A DNA stretch of 64,000 nucleotides from Polynucleobacter hallstattensis (lineage in GTDB: Bacteria > Pseudomonadota > Gammaproteobacteria > Burkholderiales > Burkholderiaceae), in assembly GCF_018881835.1 (NCBI RefSeq), contig NZ_JACVPO010000002.1, positions 496,001-560,000 of the forward strand. Reading direction: 5' to 3'. A program made the translations under genes and the position numbers. Position 1 is the first letter of the stretch. Every line of letters starts with the position of its first letter. The notes beneath the pieces are model-generated. The model did not search any database. It saw only the letters and a list, made by a program, of their open reading frames with translations, and had not been told where the DNA came from. Positions 18,786-28,277 of the stretch are shown here, one piece after another.

Positions 18786-19238
18786 ATGAGTATCGTCGAT
18801 AACAAAAAAGCCTTCTTCGATTATTTTATCGAGGAACGGTTCGAGGCAGGGCTGGTTCTGGAAGGCTGGGAAGTAAAAGCCATCCGCGCCGGTCGCGTGC
18901 ACGTCAAAGAAGCGTATGTTGTCATCCGTCAGGCGGAGCTGTTCCTGATCGGCTGCCATATCACCCCCCTGCTATCAGCTTCCACTCATATAGTTCCAGA
19001 CAGTACTCGGACCCGCAAACTCCTCCTCAATGCGATTGAGATTAAAAAGCTGATCGGTAAAGTGGAGCAAAAAGGCTACACCCTCGTTCCATTGAACCTG
19101 CATTTCTCGAAAGGGAATGTGAAGTGTGAGATTGGGCTAGCCCGTGGCAAGAAACAGCATGACAAACGCGCTGCCACTAAAGAGCGTGAATGGGAAGTCC
19201 AAAAGGGACGTATTGCTAGAGGCGATCTCAACGCTTAA
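18786..19238 (+). CDS. smpB: SsrA-binding protein
   Basis: A 150-residue RNA-binding protein that delivers tmRNA to stalled ribosomes. Family marks are [39 protein letters not shown] and the basic C-terminal tail [19 protein letters not shown] needed for ribosome entry. Length is normal. It is divergently transcribed from ratA and ends before a strong bidirectional terminator. No ssrA gene was recognised in the window. Confidence 0.95.
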   Translation: MSIVDNKKAFFDYFIEERFEAGLVLEGWEVKAIRAGRVHVKEAYVVIRQAELFLIGCHITPLLSASTHIVPDSTRTRKLLLNAIEIKKLIGKVEQKGYTLVPLNLHFSKGNVKCEIGLARGKKQHDKRAATKEREWEVQKGRIARGDLNA

Positions 19239-19327
19239 TCTGAATCACCTTACATTACTCGGTCTCGCATGATTGCACCAATAAAGTGCATGACAGTGGA
19301 CTTGGGAAAGTAAGCTCAGCCCAAAAC

Positions 19328-19360
19328 AAAATGCCTAGATTTGCATCTAGGCATTTTTTC
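19328..19360. terminator. Bidirectional rho-independent terminator
   Basis: A perfect 13-bp stem (AAAATGCCTAGAT / ATCTAGGCATTTT, 19328-19340 and 19345-19357) with loop TTGC is flanked by A residues before and T residues after. It sits between the convergent genes smpB and ppsA and can serve both. Confidence 0.9.
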
Positions 19361-19387
19361 ATCTTGCTAGTGGTTAGCAATTCGAAG

Positions 19388-21790
19388 TTAAGTCTCTTTC
19401 TTACCTAACATTTCCCAGGTGGCTACTACGCTGTCTGGATTGAGGGAGATGGAAGTAATACCCTTAGCAACCAACCAACGTGCAAAGTCTGGGTGGTCTG
19501 AAGGGCCTTGACCGCAAATACCGACATACTTGTTTTGCTTAAGGCAAGCTTCAATTGAGCGAGCAATCATGAACTCTACCGCAGGGTCGCGCTCATCAAA
19601 GTCAATTGCCAACAATTCCATACCGGAGTCACGATCTAGACCCAAGGTTAACTGAGTCATATCATTTGAACCGATTGAGAATCCATCGAAATGCTCGAGG
19701 AATTGATCCGCTAAGATGGCATTAGAAGGAATCTCGCACATCATGATTAGGCGTAGACCATTCTCACCACGCTTAAGACCTAACTTCGCCATCATGTCGA
19801 TGACACGCTCAGCTTGCTTGATAGTACGTACAAACGGCACCATGATCTCGACGTTATCTAAACCCATATCCTCGCGAACGCGCTTCATTGCAGCGCACTC
19901 TAAAGCAAAAGCTTCGCCGAAATCTGCTGATACGTAACGGGACGCACCACGGAAGCCCAACATTGGGTTCTCTTCGTCCGGCTCATAGCGTGAACCGCCA
20001 ATGAGCTTCTTGTACTCGTTTGACTTAAAGTCAGACAAACGGACGATCACGGGCTTTGGATAAAAAGCAGCAGCAATCGTTGCCACACCTTCAACTAATT
20101 TATCTTCATAAAACTGACGTGGACTTGCATAGCCACGAGCAACGCTCTCTACCGCGCGCTTGAGATCAGGGTCAATGTTTGGATACTCCAAGACAGCACG
20201 TGGATGCACGCCAATGTAGTTGTTGATGATGAACTCGAGACGAGCCAAACCTACACCAGCATTTGGGATTTGACAGAAGTCAAAGGCTAACTGGGGATTG
20301 CCGATATTCATGGTGATCTTTACTGGGATCTCTGGCAATACGCCACGAGAAACTTCAGTTACTTCAGTTTCAATCAAGCCATCATAAATATGGCCCTCGT
20401 CACCTTCTGCACAAGAGACTGTAACCATCATGCCGTCTTGCAAATGCTCAGTCGCATCACCACAACCAACCACTGCAGGGACACCTAGCTCACGAGCAAT
20501 AATCGCAGCGTGACAAGTACGACCACCACGATTAGTGACGATCGCAGAAGCGCGCTTCATCACTGGCTCCCAGTTGGGATCAGTCATGTCGGCAACCAAT
20601 ACATCACCTGGCTGCACACGATCCATCTCACTTGGGTCACGAATAATACGAACCGGGCCTGCGCCAATCTTTTGACCAATTGCACGACCTTTAGCCAATA
20701 CCTTTGAGCTGCCTTTTAACTTATAACGCATCTCCACTTGACCGGCAGCTTGGCTCTTCACTGTCTCTGGGCGAGCTTGCAGGATATAAATACGGCCATC
20801 TTGACCATCCTTACCCCACTCAATATCCATTGGACGACCGTAGTGCTTTTCAATAATGACTGCGTATTTTGCTAATTCAGTAATGTCAGCATCTTCCAAT
20901 GAAAAACGATTGCGTTTTTCCGGAGCAACATCCACAGTCATTACCTTCTCAGCAGAACCTGCCGGGGCGAATTGCATCTGAATCAACTTGGAGCCTAAGG
21001 AGCGACGAATGATCGCCTTCTTATCTTTTGCCAAGGTAGTTTTGAACACATAGAACTCGTCTGGGTTCACTGCACCCTGCACTACTGTCTCGCCTAAGCC
21101 ATAGCTGGAAGTGATAAAGACCACATCCTCGAAACCAGACTCAGTATCCAAGGTAAACATCACACCGGCTGCACCTAGGTCAGAGCGCACCATACGCTGG
21201 ATACCAGCTGATAGCGCTACTTCAGCGTGAGCAAAGCCCTTGTGAACGCGATAAGAAATCGCGCGGTCGTTATATAAAGAGGCAAATACTTCACGAATCT
21301 TCTTCAGAACATCATCAATGCCTTCAACGTTCAAGAAAGTTTCTTGCTGTCCTGCAAAGGAAGCATCAGGTAAGTCTTCTGCAGTTGCTGAAGAGCGTAC
21401 TGCAAAGGAGCCTTTGCCAGAGTCATCTAGTGTTTTGAATGCAATACGAATCTCTTCATCAAGACGCGCTTGAAATGGTGCAGTCTCAATCCAGCCACGA
21501 ATTTCTTTTCCAGCCTCGGCTAGCGCACGCACATCATCAATGTTCAGATTTTCCAAACGCTGTTGAATGCGCTCGGTCAAGTTGTTGTGCTCCAAGAAAT
21601 CACGGAACGCCAGGGAGGTAGTTGCAAAACCAGTAGGCACACGTACACCCGTGGAGGACAACTGAGAAATCATTTCACCAAGCGAGGCATTTTTACCGCC
21701 GACTGACTCAACATCGGTCATCCGGAGTTGCTCAAAAGGCAAAACATAGGCATTTGCTACATCGTTACTTTGTTGCTGTTGGTTGGACAT
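19388..21790 (-). CDS. ppsA: Phosphoenolpyruvate synthase (pyruvate, water dikinase)
   Basis: An 800-residue gluconeogenic enzyme turning pyruvate and ATP into phosphoenolpyruvate, AMP and phosphate. The N-terminal ATP-grasp domain carries [12 protein letters not shown] and [23 protein letters not shown]; the phosphohistidine domain has His427 in [15 protein letters not shown]; the C-terminal PEP-utilising barrel holds [12 protein letters not shown] and [16 protein letters not shown]. Thr425, two residues before the catalytic His, matches the regulatory phosphorylation site. Its regulator ppsR is divergently transcribed next door. Confidence 0.96.
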   Translation of the reverse strand: MSNQQQQSNDVANAYVLPFEQLRMTDVESVGGKNASLGEMISQLSSTGVRVPTGFATTSLAFRDFLEHNNLTERIQQRLENLNIDDVRALAEAGKEIRGWIETAPFQARLDEEIRIAFKTLDDSGKGSFAVRSSATAEDLPDASFAGQQETFLNVEGIDDVLKKIREVFASLYNDRAISYRVHKGFAHAEVALSAGIQRMVRSDLGAAGVMFTLDTESGFEDVVFITSSYGLGETVVQGAVNPDEFYVFKTTLAKDKKAIIRRSLGSKLIQMQFAPAGSAEKVMTVDVAPEKRNRFSLEDADITELAKYAVIIEKHYGRPMDIEWGKDGQDGRIYILQARPETVKSQAAGQVEMRYKLKGSSKVLAKGRAIGQKIGAGPVRIIRDPSEMDRVQPGDVLVADMTDPNWEPVMKRASAIVTNRGGRTCHAAIIARELGVPAVVGCGDATEHLQDGMMVTVSCAEGDEGHIYDGLIETEVTEVSRGVLPEIPVKITMNIGNPQLAFDFCQIPNAGVGLARLEFIINNYIGVHPRAVLEYPNIDPDLKRAVESVARGYASPRQFYEDKLVEGVATIAAAFYPKPVIVRLSDFKSNEYKKLIGGSRYEPDEENPMLGFRGASRYVSADFGEAFALECAAMKRVREDMGLDNVEIMVPFVRTIKQAERVIDMMAKLGLKRGENGLRLIMMCEIPSNAILADQFLEHFDGFSIGSNDMTQLTLGLDRDSGMELLAIDFDERDPAVEFMIARSIEACLKQNKYVGICGQGPSDHPDFARWLVAKGITSISLNPDSVVATWEMLGKKET

Positions 21791-21854
21791 AAAGTACTCT
21801 CTAAGGATAAGGAAACTGGTCGAGCGGCCGGATAAAATACGGCATACTTCATTA

Positions 21855-21869
21855 ACTACATATTGTAGT
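21855..21869. promoter_or_regulatory. Palindrome between ppsA and ppsR
   Basis: ACTACA-TAT-TGTAGT, an inverted repeat with 6-bp arms, lies 27 bases before the ppsR start in the 106-base divergent region. It has the form of an operator for a dimeric regulator, but no regulator can be named. A TAAAAT sequence just upstream could be a -10 box for ppsR. Confidence 0.3.
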
Positions 21870-21896
21870 GCTGACCAAGACCTCTAGGCCAATCTC

Positions 21897-22724
21897 ATGT
21901 CTACCCAAACTCGTATTGTTTTTATTGTTTCCGATGGCACCGGCATTACTGCCGAGAACTTCAGCCAATCAATTTTGGCCCAATTTGAGGCCACTTTTAA
22001 GCATATTCGAGTGCCTTTTGTGGATAGCCCTGAAAAAGCCCACGATGCAGTCTCTAGCATCAATCAGGCAGCCTCCAAATATGAAGTCCAGCCGATTGTT
22101 TTCACTACTTTGGTGAATCCCGAATTGAATACCATTGTTGGTAAAGCCAATGGCCTTATTTTGGATATGTTCCAGACTTTTGTGGCACCTTTGGAACAGG
22201 CTCTCGGGGTTAAATCAACCCACGCCATGAACCGCCTGCACCACAATGCGGATACCGAAGCCTACAAAAACCGGATCGAGGCGATTAACTACTCCTTGGC
22301 CCACGATGATGGTCAATCTAATAAAAATCTAGCTGAGGCTGATGTCATTTTGGTGGGCATATCGCGGGTGGGCAAAACACCAACTAGCCTCTACTTAGCG
22401 ATGCAATATGGCATGAAGGCAGCAAACTACCCTCTCATTCCGGAAGACTTCGAACGTGGGCAACTACCCAAAGATTTAATCCCATATCGCAGTAAGATTT
22501 TTGGCTTGATGATTGATGCCGAACGCTTATCAGAGATTCGTAATGAGCGACGCCCCGGCAGCAACTACGCTAAGTTAGAAAACTGTCGTTATGAGATTAA
22601 TGAAGCAACCGCCATGATGAAAAAGGAATCCATTCCTTGGGTGACTACGACTAGTAAATCAATTGAGGAGATTGCAACTACCGTCTTACAATCCATGAAG
22701 TCAGATAAGACAATTTTAGGCTAG
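21897..22724 (+). CDS. ppsR: PEP synthase regulatory protein (bifunctional kinase/phosphorylase)
   Basis: A 275-residue DUF299-family protein that inactivates PEP synthase by ADP-dependent threonine phosphorylation and restores it by phosphate-dependent dephosphorylation. The P-loop-like motif GISRVGKT is at residues 154-161, and the N-terminus VFIVSDGTGITAE is typical. Its predicted target is Thr425 of the adjacent PpsA. The divergent pairing supports the assignment over the similar PPDK regulator of other bacteria. Confidence 0.93.
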   Translation: MSTQTRIVFIVSDGTGITAENFSQSILAQFEATFKHIRVPFVDSPEKAHDAVSSINQAASKYEVQPIVFTTLVNPELNTIVGKANGLILDMFQTFVAPLEQALGVKSTHAMNRLHHNADTEAYKNRIEAINYSLAHDDGQSNKNLAEADVILVGISRVGKTPTSLYLAMQYGMKAANYPLIPEDFERGQLPKDLIPYRSKIFGLMIDAERLSEIRNERRPGSNYAKLENCRYEINEATAMMKKESIPWVTTTSKSIEEIATTVLQSMKSDKTILG

Positions 22725-22738
22725 CGCATTAGCTAGTT

Positions 22739-23563
22739 TTAGTTGCGACGAATTCGGACTGTTTCAAATAAACACACTGCCGCAGCAGTAGATACATTCA
22801 GCGATTCGACTCTTGGATCAATCGGAATAGAAACTCCCTTAGCCTGAGCCATCAGGTCTTCAGAAACGCCTTGACCTTCACTTCCCATGACCCAGGCAAC
22901 CGGATGAACCAACAGTTTAGGCATATTAAATACATCAAGCTCACCATCGGCAGTTGCAGCGAGCAAAGGTGCAGTAACTGCGCTGAGGACTTGCTGAGAT
23001 GACCAGCCTTCATAAAGATCGAGCAAGCGATGGGCACCCATGCCGGCTCGTAATACTTTGCTTGACCATAGGTGGGCACAACCTGACAGCGCAATCACCT
23101 GAGTAAAGCCTGCTGCCGCTGCAGTACGCAAAATAGAACCTACGTTCCCCGCATCCTGAATACGATCCAAAATAATGACATCCCCCTCAAGCGTAGCAAC
23201 CGACTTTTGGGGGTTCAATGCAGATTGAGGAAGGTCCAGTAATCCTGCAATCTGCGGGGCGTTAACCAAATCAGATAGCAGGTCCCATAAGCCTTTATCT
23301 AATTGATAAACCCGGGTCTCTGGATAAATCTCTACATGGTCATATACAGCTTGAGCAATTTCTGGGTTTTGCAAACCCAGCTCGGAGGTAATTAATGTCT
23401 TGAGTGCTGGATCACCCACCCATGTTTGCACTAAATGAATGCCTTCTAACAAAGCTTGCCCACAAGCAAATCTGGCCTTTTGTCCTTTAGGGCCAGCGGC
23501 TTGCAATTGACGAATCTCCTTAAATAAGGAATTGTCTTTTGAGCTGATAAATTCAATTTTCAT
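22739..23563 (-). CDS. TrmH/SpoU-family RNA 2'-O-methyltransferase
   Basis: A 274-residue SPOUT methyltransferase. The N-terminal substrate-binding part (SSKDNSLFKEIRQLQ, FACGQALLEGIHLV) is followed by the knotted SpoU domain with its three motifs: NVGSILRTAAAAGF, VMGSEGQGVS and VESLNVSTAAAVCLFE. It methylates a ribose in rRNA or tRNA; the exact site cannot be told. It is the last gene of the envelope cluster, 8 bases after rnhB. Confidence 0.88.
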   Translation of the reverse strand: MKIEFISSKDNSLFKEIRQLQAAGPKGQKARFACGQALLEGIHLVQTWVGDPALKTLITSELGLQNPEIAQAVYDHVEIYPETRVYQLDKGLWDLLSDLVNAPQIAGLLDLPQSALNPQKSVATLEGDVIILDRIQDAGNVGSILRTAAAAGFTQVIALSGCAHLWSSKVLRAGMGAHRLLDLYEGWSSQQVLSAVTAPLLAATADGELDVFNMPKLLVHPVAWVMGSEGQGVSEDLMAQAKGVSIPIDPRVESLNVSTAAAVCLFETVRIRRN

Positions 23564-23571
23564 AGTTGGGA

Positions 23572-24165
23572 TTATCGACTATGCAGCGCCAATACATTGC
23601 GCACGGGAGAAAAGCTACGGCGGTGTTGATCGCATGCGCCGTATTCCTTTAGTGCAGCGAAATGGACTTCAGTTGGATATCCCATATGCTGAGCAAAGCC
23701 ATATTGGGGATGCAGTTCATGCAAGGCCATCATTTGACGATCACGTGTGACCTTTGCCAAGATAGAGGCGGCTGAGATTGCTGGCTCTTTAGTATCGCCC
23801 TTGATGATAGCCTCGGCTGAGATGGGAAGCTCGGGACAGCGGTTGCCATCAATCAAAGCTTTATCTGGCCAGCCGCCTAAACGTGTGCAGAGATCTTCAA
23901 TGGCACGGCGCATGGCCAACATCGTCGCTTGCAAAATATTGATCTCATCAATCTCGGCTGGGCTCGCCTCGCCAATGCCCCAGGCTTTGGCCTTCAGCAA
24001 AATTTGCTCAAATAAAAACTCACGTCTGATAGCTGATAGCTTCTTAGAATCTTTTAATCCACTAATGGGGTTTTCAGGATCAAGAACAACCGCACCCGCA
24101 ACAACTGCTCCTGCCAATGGGCCACGTCCTGCTTCGTCGACACCACATACCCAAATCAAGCTCAC
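23572..24165 (-). CDS. rnhB: Ribonuclease HII
   Basis: A 197-residue enzyme cutting RNA in RNA-DNA hybrids, including single misincorporated ribonucleotides. The acidic active site is visible at Asp10-Glu11 ([12 protein letters not shown]) and further on in KALIDGNR. It starts at GTG overlapping the lpxB stop by 4 bases (GTGA), so it is translationally coupled. The lpxB-rnhB order is common in proteobacteria. Confidence 0.94.
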   Translation of the reverse strand: MSLIWVCGVDEAGRGPLAGAVVAGAVVLDPENPISGLKDSKKLSAIRREFLFEQILLKAKAWGIGEASPAEIDEINILQATMLAMRRAIEDLCTRLGGWPDKALIDGNRCPELPISAEAIIKGDTKEPAISAASILAKVTRDRQMMALHELHPQYGFAQHMGYPTEVHFAALKEYGACDQHRRSFSPVRNVLALHSR

Positions 24166-25364
24166 ACAGTAACCCGATGCTTTGCGGCGGTAATGGTTTG
24201 CGCTACGGCCTGTGCAACCAATAAACCAGTTGGTCTTCGTAAGGTCTCATGCATTGCTGCAAAACGGGTTTTCAGTTGAGCAACCTTACTGGGGTTGTTT
24301 AACCAGGCTAACAAGGCATCGGCCAATTTATTCGGAGTAGCGTCATCTTGTAGAAGTTCAGGAACAACAAACTCACCGCAGAGTATGTTGGGCAAACCAA
24401 CATACGGTAGATAGCCCTGTCGCTTCATAATCTGCGCAGTCAACCAAGGTACTTTATAAGAAATCACCATCGGCTTTTTCCAGAGCGCTGCCTGTAATGT
24501 CGCTGTACCACTAGCAATCAGTACAACATCGGCAGCCTCGAGAACTGCATCGGCCTCACCATCAATCAGATGAATATGAAGGTCAGGATTATTATCAAGC
24601 GTATTTTTAAGCAATGCTTCTAGCGGTTCACGCAGGCGTGGCGTTGCCACCGGAATTACAAAATGCAGATGCTGTCCTGACATGCGCTTTGCAAGCTCTA
24701 CTATCGCCTCAAAAAAGACTGGCGCAATCAGTTCAATCTCGGAACCGCGACTGCCTGGCAGTACAGAGATAAGCACTCCGCTTAATGTATTACTTGGTAG
24801 ATTTAAGATTTCTTCTATTCTTTGCTTAGCACTTGCTGGATTTGGCTCTAGAGGTATTTCACTAGCAAGGGGGTGCCCAACATAAGTTGCGCCAATACCA
24901 GCACGCTCATAAATCTCCGTTTCAAATGGGAAGATGCAGAGCATACGTTCAACTGCTTGCTTAATCTTCGTAATGCGCCCTGCTCTCCAGGCCCAAATCG
25001 ATGGGGAAACAAAATGCAGAGTCGGAATACCTACTTTGCGCAAAGCCAACTCAACACCTAAATTGAAATCTGGTGCATCAATACCAAGATACACATCTGG
25101 GCGGCCTTCGCCCGAGAGATTGGCAATCAATTCTTTGCGCAACTTCAGAATGGCAGGTAACTGTTTAATTGCCTCAACGTAACCACGGACACTCAATGTC
25201 TCCATTGGCCAATCTGAGTGCAGGCCCTCGGCCTGCATGCGAGGACCGCCAATACCGTAGACCTCCAGACTAGAGGTGTCGGGAATCTGCTTAAGTGCGC
25301 TCAATACTGGCGCTGCCAGCAAGTCACCCGAAGGCTCTCCGGCAACACAAGCAAGTTTAGACAC
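24162..25364 (-). CDS. lpxB: Lipid-A-disaccharide synthase
   Basis: A GT-B glycosyltransferase joining UDP-2,3-diacylglucosamine and lipid X to make the lipid A disaccharide at the inner membrane. Visible family segments are [12 protein letters not shown] near the N-terminus, [28 protein letters not shown] and [15 protein letters not shown] place the start at the GTG at 25364 (400 residues): it has an AGAGAAG ribosome site, lies 10 bases after lpxA and gives the usual family N-terminus. An ATG at 25415 would add 17 unusual residues and overlap lpxA by 41 bases. Confidence 0.93.
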   Translation of the reverse strand: MSKLACVAGEPSGDLLAAPVLSALKQIPDTSSLEVYGIGGPRMQAEGLHSDWPMETLSVRGYVEAIKQLPAILKLRKELIANLSGEGRPDVYLGIDAPDFNLGVELALRKVGIPTLHFVSPSIWAWRAGRITKIKQAVERMLCIFPFETEIYERAGIGATYVGHPLASEIPLEPNPASAKQRIEEILNLPSNTLSGVLISVLPGSRGSEIELIAPVFFEAIVELAKRMSGQHLHFVIPVATPRLREPLEALLKNTLDNNPDLHIHLIDGEADAVLEAADVVLIASGTATLQAALWKKPMVISYKVPWLTAQIMKRQGYLPYVGLPNILCGEFVVPELLQDDATPNKLADALLAWLNNPSKVAQLKTRFAAMHETLRRPTGLLVAQAVAQTITAAKHRVTV

Positions 25365-25374
25365 TAGATCTTCT

Positions 25375-26172
25375 CTATCGAATAATGCCGCGCGTCGAGG
25401 CGGCAATAAAGTCATGTAACTCGGTCAGCTTTTCTGCAGTTTGGGTATCAGATGCACTAGCGAGCGCCATCTTCTGAATCTCCACTTTAGCCTCCTCAAA
25501 GCTGAGGCCATCTTTGTAGAGAACCTTATACGCCTGCCGCAATGCAGAAATCGTTTCGCTAGAGAAGCCACGACGTTTCAGACCCTCCACATTAATGCCA
25601 TGAGGAGAGGCTTTATCTCCAGCCGCAATGACAAACGGTGGAATATCTTGAACTAATGCAGAAGCACCACCCAACATAGCATGTTGGCCGATGCGGACAA
25701 ATTGATGAACTCCAGACATACCACCCATGATTGCCCAGTCACTCACTTTTACGTGGCCAGCAATTTGTGCGTTGCTTGAGAAAATCGTATGGTTACCGAT
25801 TTGGCAGTCATGTGCAATGTGCACATAAGCCATGATCCAGTTGTCATCACCAATTCTAGTGATGCCCTCATCCTGCGATGTACCCGTATGAATGGTTGTG
25901 AACTCACGAATCGTGTTGCGATCTCCGATAATCAACCGGGTAGGTTCGCCACGGTATTTCATATCCTGGGGAGCGCCACCAATAGCAGCAAAGTGGGCAA
26001 AGTTGTTTTCTTTGCCGATCGTGGTGTAACCCTCGATCACAGTGTGGGAGCCAATCTTGCAAGCAGCGCCAATTTTGACATTTGGTCCAATGACGGAATA
26101 GGGACCAATCTCTACGTCGCTGGCGATCTCCGCTTTGCTATCAACTAGAGCAGATGCATGAATCCGAGTCAT
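25375..26172 (-). CDS. lpxA: UDP-N-acetylglucosamine O-acyltransferase
   Basis: A 265-residue left-handed beta-helix acyltransferase for the first step of lipid A synthesis. Hexapeptide repeats run from [26 protein letters not shown] onward, with the family's [23 protein letters not shown] region and a helical C-terminus. The start is ATG at 26172, sharing one base with the fabZ stop (TAATG); an in-frame extension of nine residues upstream lies inside fabZ and is unlikely. Confidence 0.95.
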   Translation of the reverse strand: MTRIHASALVDSKAEIASDVEIGPYSVIGPNVKIGAACKIGSHTVIEGYTTIGKENNFAHFAAIGGAPQDMKYRGEPTRLIIGDRNTIREFTTIHTGTSQDEGITRIGDDNWIMAYVHIAHDCQIGNHTIFSSNAQIAGHVKVSDWAIMGGMSGVHQFVRIGQHAMLGGASALVQDIPPFVIAAGDKASPHGINVEGLKRRGFSSETISALRQAYKVLYKDGLSFEEAKVEIQKMALASASDTQTAEKLTELHDFIAASTRGIIR

Positions 26173-26621
26173 TAAGCACCTTTCGTACGAACAGCACAAG
26201 TGATATTCGCTTCGGCAGCCAACTCGCCATCCACGGTAGCTTGCACTTGGAACTTATAGATGCCGGCACGCTCGCGCTCTAACTTAGCCGTCATGATCAA
26301 TTGATCACCAGGCAATACCGGCTTCTTAAAGCGCGCACCATCAATACCAGCGAAGTAATAAACCGCATTTTCTTCGCGCACTTCAGAAAAGGTTAGGAGA
26401 GCCGCCGTTTGGGCAAGCGCTTCAATAATTAACACTCCCGGCATTACCGGAAAATCTGGGAAGTGACCCTGAAAGAACGGCTCATTCATGGTGACATTTT
26501 TAAGCGCAGTAATGCTTTGACGGGGCTCAATTTCCAATACGCGATCAACCAATAGAAATGGATAGCGATGCGGCAGCAACTTCAAAATTTGATTGATGTC
26601 GATAGCGATAGGTTTGCTCAT
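26172..26621 (-). CDS. fabZ: 3-hydroxyacyl-ACP dehydratase
   Basis: A 149-residue hot-dog fold dehydratase of fatty acid elongation. The active-site signature is clear in [34 protein letters not shown] (catalytic His and Glu), and the C-terminal half is normal. It sits between lpxD and lpxA, the conserved place linking membrane fatty acids to lipid A. The one-base TAATG overlap with lpxA implies coupling. Confidence 0.96.
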   Translation of the reverse strand: MSKPIAIDINQILKLLPHRYPFLLVDRVLEIEPRQSITALKNVTMNEPFFQGHFPDFPVMPGVLIIEALAQTAALLTFSEVREENAVYYFAGIDGARFKKPVLPGDQLIMTAKLERERAGIYKFQVQATVDGELAAEANITCAVRTKGA

Positions 26622-26670
26622 GTATTTACCTGCTGAATAAAGTTTCTAGATTTTGTAAGATGGCGATGAT

Positions 26671-27726
26671 TTATTTGGATTTATCTAATAAACGTAAGCG
26701 TTGACGGATTTTATCGAGACCTCGCAGAATGGCTGCGTTTTTCTCCCAAGCACTGTGAAGCATTGAAGGGTACACGCCCGTGTAATGCTGCCCCGGCTCA
26801 GTAATCGAACGAATAATTGAGGTATTACCCGACACTGTTGTTCTGTCTGCAATAGTAAGATGGCCAGCAAAATTCGCTGCGCCACCAATAATGCAAAAGT
26901 TGCCAATCTTCGTGCTTCCAGAAATGGCAGCGCAACCAGCAATCACACAGCAATTGCCTACCACTACGTTGTGAGCAATTTGAACTTGGTTATCAATCTT
27001 GGTGCCATTGCCGATGATTGTGTCACTCATGGCGCCACGATCGATTGTGCTTGACGCGCCCACCTCAACATCATTACCGATGACAACAGCGCCCGTTTGC
27101 GGGATCTTGACCCACTCAGCACCCGTAGCGGAAAAGTCAGGGGCAAAACCAAAACCATCCGCACCAATGACCGCTCCACTGTGAATAATGCAGCGCTCAC
27201 CAAGCTTGGTTTCTGAATAAAGAGATACGTTGGGATAAATCAAGGTATCACTGCCAATGTTGGAATTTCTAGCGACACAAGTATTTCCCAACAAGACAAC
27301 TCGCTCCCCTAATTTAACGCCAGGGCCGATTTGCACAAATGGTCCGATATGACATGTTGATGGAATGCTGACGCTAGAATCAACAGCGGCACTGGGATGC
27401 ACTCCGGGTGCATAAACTGGTGCAGAAGCCTTGGCAAAATGCTGCGCCATTCTGGCAAAAGTGGCGTAGGGATTTTTAGAGACAAAAAATACTCGCCCTG
27501 CCGTGTTGCTTCCAGGGCTCGCCTGGAGAAAATCTAAATCCGCCTGACTGACAATCAAAGCTCCTGCAGTGCTATCACTAGCTTGTTGGCGATACAGCGG
27601 ATTCGAAAGAAAGGAGATTTGACTTGATTGGGCTCGCTCGAGCGGAGCGAGGCCTTGAAGCGCGAGGGAGCCATCCCCCACCAAGCTTACTTGAAACTGT
27701 TCGGCCAGCTCGATGGCGGTGGGCAT
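26671..27726 (-). CDS. lpxD: UDP-3-O-acylglucosamine N-acyltransferase
   Basis: A 351-residue acyltransferase adding the N-linked acyl chain in lipid A synthesis. It has an N-terminal uridine-binding domain ([11 protein letters not shown]), then many hexapeptide repeats forming a left-handed helix, with the family marks [10 protein letters not shown] and [15 protein letters not shown] containing the catalytic His, and a C-terminal helix. It follows skp by 5 bases. Confidence 0.95.
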   Translation of the reverse strand: MPTAIELAEQFQVSLVGDGSLALQGLAPLERAQSSQISFLSNPLYRQQASDSTAGALIVSQADLDFLQASPGSNTAGRVFFVSKNPYATFARMAQHFAKASAPVYAPGVHPSAAVDSSVSIPSTCHIGPFVQIGPGVKLGERVVLLGNTCVARNSNIGSDTLIYPNVSLYSETKLGERCIIHSGAVIGADGFGFAPDFSATGAEWVKIPQTGAVVIGNDVEVGASSTIDRGAMSDTIIGNGTKIDNQVQIAHNVVVGNCCVIAGCAAISGSTKIGNFCIIGGAANFAGHLTIADRTTVSGNTSIIRSITEPGQHYTGVYPSMLHSAWEKNAAILRGLDKIRQRLRLLDKSK

Positions 27727-27731
27727 AAAAC

Positions 27732-28259
27732 TTACTTAAGACTATTCAAGGCCTTGATGACATCATCAGTAACATCAACCTTGGGATTGGCATAGGCTGG
27801 ATCTTGAATAATGACATCAATTTTTCTTTGTTCAGCAATTTGCTTCAGGGCTTGATTGGCCTTTTCAGCAATCTTGGCACGCTCTTCAAAGTTACGCTGA
27901 TTCAGATCCTCGGTGTACTCACGCTGTTTGCGCTGCAATTCGCGATCCTGGTCGGCCAACTCACGCTGACGACGTGCACGCTCAGCCTCAGACATTACCG
28001 CTGAGTCACGATCTAACTTTTCTGCAGCAGATTTGATTTTTTGGGCGCTGTCACGAATTTCGTTTTGACGTTTTGTAAATTCATTCTGCAACTTAGTCTG
28101 ACTAGCTTTAGCCATGTTGGATTCGTTGAATACCTTTTCAACGTTCACAGCTGCAACTCGAGTTCCAGCATCTTGAGCCAATGCCGATGGCAATATCATG
28201 AGTGATGAAACAGCAATTAAGCTGAACTGAATCCATTTGGAAGATTGACGAAGCTTCAT
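27732..28259 (-). CDS. skp: OmpH/Skp-family periplasmic chaperone
   Basis: A 175-residue exported protein that holds unfolded outer-membrane proteins in the periplasm. A signal peptide (MKLRQSSKW then hydrophobic, cleaved after ALA) is followed by an OmpH domain with a long charged coiled coil around residues 50-140 (heptads rich in Lys, Glu, Gln, Arg). The ATG at 28259 has an AAGGAAAG ribosome site 4 bases upstream and is preferred to an in-frame ATG six codons earlier. It lies between bamA and lpxD, the usual position. Confidence 0.93.
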   Translation of the reverse strand: MKLRQSSKWIQFSLIAVSSLMILPSALAQDAGTRVAAVNVEKVFNESNMAKASQTKLQNEFTKRQNEIRDSAQKIKSAAEKLDRDSAVMSEAERARRQRELADQDRELQRKQREYTEDLNQRNFEERAKIAEKANQALKQIAEQRKIDVIIQDPAYANPKVDVTDDVIKALNSLK

Positions 28260-28277
28260 AAAACTTTCCTTAAACAA

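Noticed and set aside
23747..24172. 141-residue plus-strand frame
   Set aside because: Antisense shadow of rnhB, no recognisable domain.
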